Source of the DNA: Lachnospiraceae bacterium
Lineage (GTDB): Bacteria; Bacillota; Clostridia; Lachnospirales; Lachnospiraceae
Assembly: GCA_024694055.1 (NCBI GenBank)
Contig: JAILKC010000171.1
Location: 1 to 59,292, forward strand
Direction: 5' to 3'
Length of the DNA stretch: 59,292 bases
Below, piece after piece: positions 54,636 through 59,292 of this stretch. The notes beneath the pieces were generated by a model. The model saw only the letters and a list, made by a program, of their open reading frames with translations, searched no databases and had not been told where the DNA came from. Made by a program: the position numbers and the translations under genes. Numbering within the stretch: the first letter of the stretch is position 1; each line of letters opens with the position of its first letter.

Positions 54636-55802
54636 TCAATCATCAACTTTATACATGAATCTGAGGTCATCGGTTTCTTTATCATTTATCACCCTGTACA
54701 TATCCGTGATTATATCTGCCACGAGTCCCGCCTTTTGGAACATGTCAGCATTCGAGCAATAAACATTTCCCCCTTTCACCGCTTTAAAATCGGCAAAAAG
54801 AGCATTCTTGGCCGTAAGTTCCTTGGTTGTCCTTATCCCACCATCAATCGTTGCATTATATATAAGTATATCCGCATCCACAGTGTTTTTGTAGAATTCT
54901 TCCCAGTTAATGTTCATCGTGGACAAAGCGTTGTCACTCTCATCGGCTATCTCCTCATATGCATACCTTCCGCCGGCCATCTCTATCATGGAAGAAACAT
55001 AGTCTCCCGGCTTTCTGACATTTACATATCCGTTTGAAGAAATGTAAAAAAACGCAACGGTCTTTTCACTTCCATCTCCAAGCCCTGCTTCCTTAAGCGC
55101 CTCAGTTACCTGCAGAACCTTCTCTTCTTCGGCTTCAAAGAATTCCTCGGCCTCTTTTTCTTTACCCAAGATCACTCCGTAAAGTTTGATCCACTCAAGT
55201 CTTCCTAACGGATTTTTCTCATAGCTGGATCTCTCTGTGAGCACAGGTATTCCAAGTCGTGTAAGTTCTTCTTTTATCTTCGGACTGTGCGTGATCATGG
55301 TCGACTCTATGGCCAGATCACATCCAAGCTTAAGTATCGCCTCATAATCCGGAGCACTGTATTTACCTACATACTCAATTTCTCCCGATTCTATCTTTGT
55401 CCTGGCTTCTTCTATGGAATAATCGTTCGCTGCAGTAGAACATGCTTTGATACTGTCAAGCGAACCAAGATTAAGGAAAAGGTCCATCGCAGAGGATGCT
55501 GCAAGATATATACTGTCCGTAGGCTCATGAATAAATACCGGATCTGCAATTCCAAAAGTATTATCTTCTTTGCCTTTTGGAACAAGCACATAATCAGTTC
55601 CGTCAGCTATATATATATGCTTATACCCATCCTCTAAGTATTCCACCTCATATTGTGTAGCATATGACAGTTTTAGTTTCTTCCTCGCACTCGTTGGGTT
55701 TTCATCATAAGTTTTGGATGAGCAGCCTATAAGAAAAAGCAGGTATGGCAGTATAAATACACAAAGTATTATTCTTTTTAAACTATAAAAATTGTTCTTC
55801 AC
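54636..55802 (-). CDS. ABC importer substrate-binding lipoprotein
   Basis: A 388-residue lipoprotein. The N-terminus has a basic part, a hydrophobic stretch and the lipobox L-I-G-C (Cys 27). The mature part is a two-lobed TroA/BtuF-type binding protein (D-Y-E-A-I-L-K-L-G-C-D-L-A-I-E, then L-G-I-P-V-L-T-E). The GTG at 55802, just behind a stem-loop, gives a proper signal peptide; the frame to 55856 would put the hairpin inside the coding region. Likely ligand: corrinoid, cobinamide or metallotetrapyrrole. Confidence 0.88.
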   Translation of the reverse strand: MKNNFYSLKRIILCVFILPYLLFLIGCSSKTYDENPTSARKKLKLSYATQYEVEYLEDGYKHIYIADGTDYVLVPKGKEDNTFGIADPVFIHEPTDSIYLAASSAMDLFLNLGSLDSIKACSTAANDYSIEEARTKIESGEIEYVGKYSAPDYEAILKLGCDLAIESTMITHSPKIKEELTRLGIPVLTERSSYEKNPLGRLEWIKLYGVILGKEKEAEEFFEAEEEKVLQVTEALKEAGLGDGSEKTVAFFYISSNGYVNVRKPGDYVSSMIEMAGGRYAYEEIADESDNALSTMNINWEEFYKNTVDADILIYNATIDGGIRTTKELTAKNALFADFKAVKGGNVYCSNADMFQKAGLVADIITDMYRVINDKETDDLRFMYKVDD

Positions 55803-55816
55803 CTTTTTATCCAAAC

Positions 55817-55844
55817 AGCCCACAATCAATTCTGACTGTGGGCT
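55817..55844 (-). terminator. Stem-loop between the two lipoprotein genes
   Basis: An 8-bp perfect stem AGCCCACA / TGTGGGCT with a 12-base loop, 14 bases before the GTG start. Followed on the minus strand by GTTTGG only, so it is a weak terminator or an mRNA processing/stability element. It may set the ratio between the first two and the following 18 genes. Confidence 0.45.
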
Positions 55845-55907
55845 ATTATGCATCAATTAACTTACCGCAAGAGTACTGACTATACTTTCGCGATCATAAT
55901 AAGTATA

Positions 55908-56843
55908 TCACTTCTTTGTAAATCTGAGCACATACTCGACCTCATGCGGCTTACTCATGGCAGTTGTGTCCGCAACAACAGTTATATCCTGATCAAATCC
56001 CACAATCGGTATCTCAAAGACTGAATTACCTTCCGTATTGACAGGTTCATACTTTACACCGTCAACGACCATATAGTCGTAATACGGGCTGCTCCATTCC
56101 ACAGTCGCAATAAGCTTACCGCTTTCTTCCTTTATCTTCGCAGGAGAAGTCACTGTTGCCTTACCGCTTCCGCCTGTAAGTGTTACATCCGCCATCTGAT
56201 CTGCTTCACTTACAGAAGCCTGATCATCTTCCTTTGCAGAACCTGTAGCCGCATCGCCTTCATAAGGCTCCGGATCGGATACTTTGACCTTGTGGTCATA
56301 CCATACTTCCTTCTTACCGATAAGCGCCACATCAAACTCTTCATCAAGTACAGGAACAGGAACATCAAAGGCATATACCTCTTCCGTTGTACCATCATCA
56401 TATGTTACTTCTTCGGTAACGGGACTTATAAGTTCAGCTCCGTCCTTGACAGCATCTTCTGCAAGTCCATAAAAAAGATTCAGTACATTCTTGGACGGCA
56501 TGACAATATGTATCGTCATGATCCCATCTTTAACAGTTAAAATACCTTTGCCGTTCCACGCTTCATTGACATGAAACATCGAATTGTCCGTATCGAACGA
56601 AGCTAAATATACTCCATCCGCTACATATGCCTGAATCGGAAGATTCGAGAAGAATTCCTCGACCTCCGCATCCGGAGGAATCTCGCTGTCCCCTTCAATA
56701 ACAGCGTCCAACGGAACCTCTCCCATTGCATCTTCATATTCCGGAATAGGCTCTTCCGGCTGTACTTCTTCCTTGCCGCATCCAAGCAGAAGGGATGTGA
56801 CAAGAAGTGAAACCAGTACTAAACCGAATAATCTTTTTTTCAT
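55908..56843 (-). CDS. Surface lipoprotein with two beta-rich domains, unknown
   Basis: A 311-residue lipoprotein with lipobox L-L-G-C (Cys 22), an acidic linker (about 25-70), a first domain (about 72-190; Y-L-A-S-F-D-T-D-N-S-M-F, G-I-L-T-V-K-D-G-I-M-T-I-H-I), a second acidic linker (190-220) and a C-terminal domain (about 225-311; V-E-W-S-S-P-Y-Y-D-Y-M-V-V-D-G-V-K-Y, then A-M-S-K-P-H-E-V-E-Y). The two domains share a strand-rich layout with aromatic and Met residues, reminiscent of heme-binding NEAT-like domains, though I cannot show homology. It lies between the exported chelatase and the importer. Confidence 0.78.
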   Translation of the reverse strand: MKKRLFGLVLVSLLVTSLLLGCGKEEVQPEEPIPEYEDAMGEVPLDAVIEGDSEIPPDAEVEEFFSNLPIQAYVADGVYLASFDTDNSMFHVNEAWNGKGILTVKDGIMTIHIVMPSKNVLNLFYGLAEDAVKDGAELISPVTEEVTYDDGTTEEVYAFDVPVPVLDEEFDVALIGKKEVWYDHKVKVSDPEPYEGDAATGSAKEDDQASVSEADQMADVTLTGGSGKATVTSPAKIKEESGKLIATVEWSSPYYDYMVVDGVKYEPVNTEGNSVFEIPIVGFDQDITVVADTTAMSKPHEVEYVLRFTKK

Positions 56844-56855
56844 AGAATAATCTCC

Positions 56856-58118
56856 TTACTTAAGAGCATCTGCGATATGTGCAACATATATGCTCTGAAC
56901 GTTTTCAATTCTTCCAAGACCTGCAATCTGCATATCAAGCTTCTCGAAGTATCCTGATGCATCAAAAATACTCTTCCATGTATCCTCATCATCACCTGCC
57001 ATATCGTTGTTGGCATGATCACCTGCAACCACCATAAGAGGTCTCATGATAACCTTGGTATAACCTGCATTGTGGACGTTTTCCATAATGTTCTCACAAG
57101 CTGTCTCTTCAGGTTCACCCTCGACGGTACCTACGAAAACGTTAGTATATCCGAGTTCATCCATCTGCGCCTGCATCTGTGAATAAGTAACCTTGGCTGT
57201 GTGCGATGTACCGTGTCCGATATATACGATCGCCGTCTTGTCCTCAGCCATCTTATCAAGGCTGTCAAATGAAGCATCTGCAACTGTCTGCGCTACAACT
57301 GCCTCACATACGGCCTTCTTATCATCATTGAGGCTCTTAGCATCAGCACCAACCTGACCTAAAAGGGGCTCAGAGATATATACCTTATCAAACTTATCCT
57401 TGTAAGATTCCACTGCCTCAACCATCTCATCATACTCTGCACCGTGCATTAAGTGAGTGGGCTGAACTACAAGTTCCTTGACACCGTTTGCTACCGCACG
57501 CTCAAGGGCCTGATCCATGTTGTCGATGAACTCCTCATCTCTTGCCTGTACATGGTTGATGATGATCTGAGCCGTAAATGCTCTTCTTACAGACCAATCA
57601 GGATATGCTGCTGCGATTGCCTTCTCGATACCGCCGATATCTTCGGCACGGCTTTCATTAAATGATGTACCGAAGCTTACTACTAAGATCTCCTTCTCAC
57701 CGATCTCATCTGCATTACGAGGATCATCCTTGGAAGCATCGCCTGTATCTCTTCCAAAGTAATCAGGATCAGCATCTTCACCCTCTACGAGTTCCTTCTG
57801 TGCATCAGTAAGAGCATCCCATGCTTCTTTGGCCGCCTTACAATCAGCATCTGTTGTATCTGTTCTTTCCTGTACATATATCGCATCAATAAGTGCTGCA
57901 ACTGCATCTGCTTTAGCCTGATCATCATCCTCTGATGCCTCTGTCTGTACTTCAGCAGCATCATCTGCAGGCGTCTGCTCTGTCTCTGTTACTTCTGCAG
58001 TTTCTGTCTGTACTTCTTCAGCAGCTGCTGCAGGTGTCTCTGCTGCAGTTCCACATCCAAAAATCATTGCCGCACTTACCGATATGGCAAGCATTGTTAC
58101 TAAAATCTTCTTTTTCAT
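56856..58118 (-). CDS. cbiK: Exported, lipid-anchored CbiK-type cobaltochelatase
   Basis: A 420-residue lipoprotein. The signal peptide and lipobox end I-F-G-C (Cys 22). Residues 24-70 are a Glu/Thr/Ala-rich spacer. About 71-115 look like a small helical surface module (A-L-T-D-A-Q-K-E-L-V). Residues about 142-420 are a CbiK-like anaerobic cobaltochelatase with Y-I-G-H-G-T-S-H (His302) and V-V-A-G-D-H-A-N-N-D-M-A-G-D-D (His368), matching the two metal-binding His of CbiK. Cytoplasmic CbiK is about 260-290 residues. No internal start for a cytoplasmic form is visible. First gene behind the cobalamin riboswitch. Confidence 0.9.
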   Translation of the reverse strand: MKKKILVTMLAISVSAAMIFGCGTAAETPAAAAEEVQTETAEVTETEQTPADDAAEVQTEASEDDDQAKADAVAALIDAIYVQERTDTTDADCKAAKEAWDALTDAQKELVEGEDADPDYFGRDTGDASKDDPRNADEIGEKEILVVSFGTSFNESRAEDIGGIEKAIAAAYPDWSVRRAFTAQIIINHVQARDEEFIDNMDQALERAVANGVKELVVQPTHLMHGAEYDEMVEAVESYKDKFDKVYISEPLLGQVGADAKSLNDDKKAVCEAVVAQTVADASFDSLDKMAEDKTAIVYIGHGTSHTAKVTYSQMQAQMDELGYTNVFVGTVEGEPEETACENIMENVHNAGYTKVIMRPLMVVAGDHANNDMAGDDEDTWKSIFDASGYFEKLDMQIAGLGRIENVQSIYVAHIADALK

Positions 58119-58174
58119 AATTGCCTCCTCTTTCTGCTCTTTGGCAGAATACTACTATATCCATAACAGGCAAC

Positions 58175-58212
58175 AAAAAAAGCCCGCTACCGATCGATCA
58201 AAATAGTAACGG
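58175..58212 (-). terminator. Riboswitch-controlled terminator
   Basis: On the minus strand, CCGTTACT pairs with GGTAGCGG, then GC and seven T follow. It lies between the cobalamin riboswitch and the first gene. An upstream AGTAA could pair with TTACT of the stem as an antiterminator. The stem-loop AAGGGGT/ACCCCTT (58224-58240) sits between. Confidence 0.85.
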
Positions 58213-58264
58213 ACACCAAAACAAAGGGGTAATACCCCTTATCATGCGACCAATTACTCGTGAT

Positions 58265-58450
58265 CCAATGCATCTTCGTACAAGGCAGGTTTCCCGGCTT
58301 AAGGATCATCATCCGCATACTGCCTTCCCGGTCTCCCAGTGACATCTTCGTATGCAGACTACTCTAATACGGTGACGAGTTCGTACAGGACTTACACCTG
58401 TTTCCCTTTTACCCTCAGGCCCTGCTTTAACAGTCCAAGGCACCTTATAC
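58265..58450 (-). ncRNA. Cobalamin riboswitch
   Basis: The minus strand shows the expected order: AAGGTGCC (58439-58446), GGGTAAAAGGGAA, GGTGTAAGTCC, GTCACTGGGAGACCGGGAAG-like core and the B12 box AAGCCGGGAAACCTGCC (58284-58300). Binding adenosyl- or related cobalamin should favour the terminator at 58175-58212 and shut off the 20-gene operon. Confidence 0.93.
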
Positions 58451-58504
58451 AGACATATTTCGTAAACTGTACTTCTAACGCTTACATATCTTTAACAGTT
58501 ATTT

Positions 58505-58556
58505 ATAATAGCAAAGCGCCGCGATCATGTCAATCCAGTTATGATCGTGACGCTTT
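58505..58556 (-). promoter_or_regulatory. Promoter of the cobalamin operon with overlapping inverted repeat
   Basis: The -35 TTGACA (58528-58533) and -10 TATTAT (58505-58510) have a 17-base spacer. A long imperfect inverted repeat (arms 58513-58528 and 58541-58556, AAAGCG and GATCAT blocks) covers the spacer and -35; without a T-run it is as likely an operator as a terminator of the upstream gene. Confidence 0.8.
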
Positions 58557-58603
58557 CATACCCCATAAACAAATTATTTGTCACATTATTCTTACGTTTT
58601 CTT

Positions 58604-58894
58604 CTAAGCCCTCTGTACATTACCCATTTTGTTTGTGGGCGGAATATTGGTTCCTGTCTTTCCTTTGCCTGTGCTGGCAACATTATTCTTTTGTCCGGCA
58701 TCGATCCTCTGCTTTAACTTATTGTAACGTGCACCGCACCCACATATATATCCGTCATCTGTCCTGGACACATACGTTCCGCAAGCCTTGCATTTAAAAG
58801 TCTCCTGCGGATCATCAGGTCCCTCGTTTACCCCGCCGCTTACTGCTGCCAAATCGTCCAAAGATAATTCGTTCATATCCATATTGTTATCCAT
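58604..58894 (-). CDS. Small protein with double-glycine leader and zinc-ribbon-like core
   Basis: A 96-residue protein. The N-terminus fits a bacteriocin/RiPP-type leader: M-N-E-L-S-L-D-D-L-A-A-V-S-G-G. The remainder holds C-K-A-C-G-T-Y-V-S and I-C-G-C-G-A-R-Y-N-K-L, a CxxC ... CxC pattern like a zinc ribbon, then a basic, Gly/Thr/Asn-rich tail. The ATG at 58894 is 8 bases from GGAGG; the ATG at 58900 is too close to it. No modification enzyme or peptidase-type ABC transporter is visible in the window. It could be a secreted peptide precursor or a small zinc protein. Confidence 0.7.
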   Translation of the reverse strand: MDNNMDMNELSLDDLAAVSGGVNEGPDDPQETFKCKACGTYVSRTDDGYICGCGARYNKLKQRIDAGQKNNVASTGKGKTGTNIPPTNKMGNVQRA

Positions 58895-58914
58895 ATCCAT
58901 CTCCTCCTTATAAT

Positions 58915-59292
58915 CTACGACCAGAAAGGATTATACTGTCTCTCATGACCTATCGTGGTATGATCACCGTGTCCGGGATATACTTTGGTATCATCAGGCA
59001 ATGGTGAGAGTTTTTCTCTTATGGATCTTGCAAGTTCACCTGCACTGCCTGTAGGAAGATCGGTTCTTCCCACACTCTCCAAAAACAGCGTGTCTCCGCT
59101 TATAAGAGTCGCATCATCCTTAAAATAGTAGCAACATGAACCCTTGGTATGTCCGGGTGTTGCAAGTACGATTATGTCAAATCCGTTAATCTTAAGGACG
59201 TCACCATCTTTCACATAATTATTGACTTTAAGGGTACAGGCTCTGCCTGCCATTTCCGAAGCATTAAGATCAGCACTTTCCATAACTTCTTT
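58915..59292 (-). CDS. Metallo-beta-lactamase-fold hydrolase (partial, 5' end off window)
   Basis: The C-terminal 125 or so residues of a glyoxalase II-like hydrolase. Visible: A-T-P-G-H-T-K-G-S (metal His), S-G-D-T-L-F (bridging Asp), V-G-R-T-D-L-P and Y-P-G-H-G-D-H-T-T-I-G-H-E. The N-terminal HxHxDH site lies beyond the window edge; the frame stays open to 59292, so the Met at 59283 is not a real start. Cytoplasmic thioester or glyoxalase-type activity is likely. Confidence 0.88.
   Translation of the reverse strand, partial: KEVMESADLNASEMAGRACTLKVNNYVKDGDVLKINGFDIIVLATPGHTKGSCCYYFKDDATLISGDTLFLESVGRTDLPTGSAGELARSIREKLSPLPDDTKVYPGHGDHTTIGHERQYNPFWS

Noticed and set aside
1-59292. tRNA, rRNA, insertion sequences, prophage or CRISPR arrays
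   Set aside because: None seen by eye: no transposase- or integrase-like protein, no direct repeat arrays, and no clear tRNA cloverleaf in the gaps.

Overview
The window reads as chromosomal DNA from an anaerobic low-to-mid GC Firmicute, most likely a Lachnospiraceae member (Butyrivibrio/Lachnospira-like; inferred from gene content, not from a database search). The signs are AGGAGG-type ribosome sites, two feo operons with FeoB-associated Cys-rich membrane proteins, HemZ followed by a small Cys-rich DUF6472-like protein, the polA-coaE-ftsA-like cluster, and an anaerobic (cbi-type) cobalamin pathway. Most genes lie on the minus strand in tight operons with ATGA overlaps. I see no rRNA, tRNA, insertion sequence or CRISPR array.

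Layout. 1-970: an esterase-like gene and a terminator. 971-7700: two ferrous-iron uptake operons (feoA-feoB-feoC-like-HMA/Cys-rich, and feoA-feoA-feoB-Cys-rich) flanking a DtxR-family regulator gene. Six copies of a 16-bp palindrome, RTTAGC-N4-GCTAAC or close to it, sit at the three promoter regions, so this looks like one local iron regulon. 7730-11690: a heterodimeric ABC exporter pair preceded by a strong promoter, a 24-codon leader peptide and two tandem intrinsic terminators, which is the layout of a ribosome-mediated attenuator. 11689-13731: tcdA, two small membrane proteins of unknown function and a second, divergent DtxR-family regulator.

13746-26385 is mostly housekeeping: tmcAL, pta, a UPF0210 and a UPF0237 protein, a HAD phosphatase, a YycJ-like metallo-hydrolase, an FtsA-like ATPase with a long C-terminal extension, coaE, polA, a zinc-finger membrane protein and hisS. 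26372-31995 is a hexuronate catabolism block (KDPG aldolase fused to a VOC-like domain, KDG kinase, uronate isomerase) followed by a diguanylate cyclase with a LacI-type sugar-sensor domain. 32116-38511 holds small orphan peptides, an APH-type kinase, a LysR regulator, hemZ and a cyclic-nucleotide-domain/NhaC-type antiporter fusion.

38523-58500 is one very long cobalamin operon of 20 genes, read from a consensus promoter through a cobalamin riboswitch with a terminator expression platform. It begins with an exported, lipid-anchored CbiK-type cobaltochelatase, a second lipoprotein and a three-gene ABC importer, then continues with cobQ, cobT, cobU, cobS, cobC, cbiB, cobD, cbiC, cbiD, cbiF, cbiG, cbiH, a cbiJ-cbiE-cbiT fusion, cbiA and a Cys-rich small protein. 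The extracytoplasmic chelatase, lipoprotein and importer set is the most unusual system here. The right edge holds a double-glycine-leader, zinc-ribbon-like peptide and the 3' part of a metallo-beta-lactamase-fold hydrolase gene.
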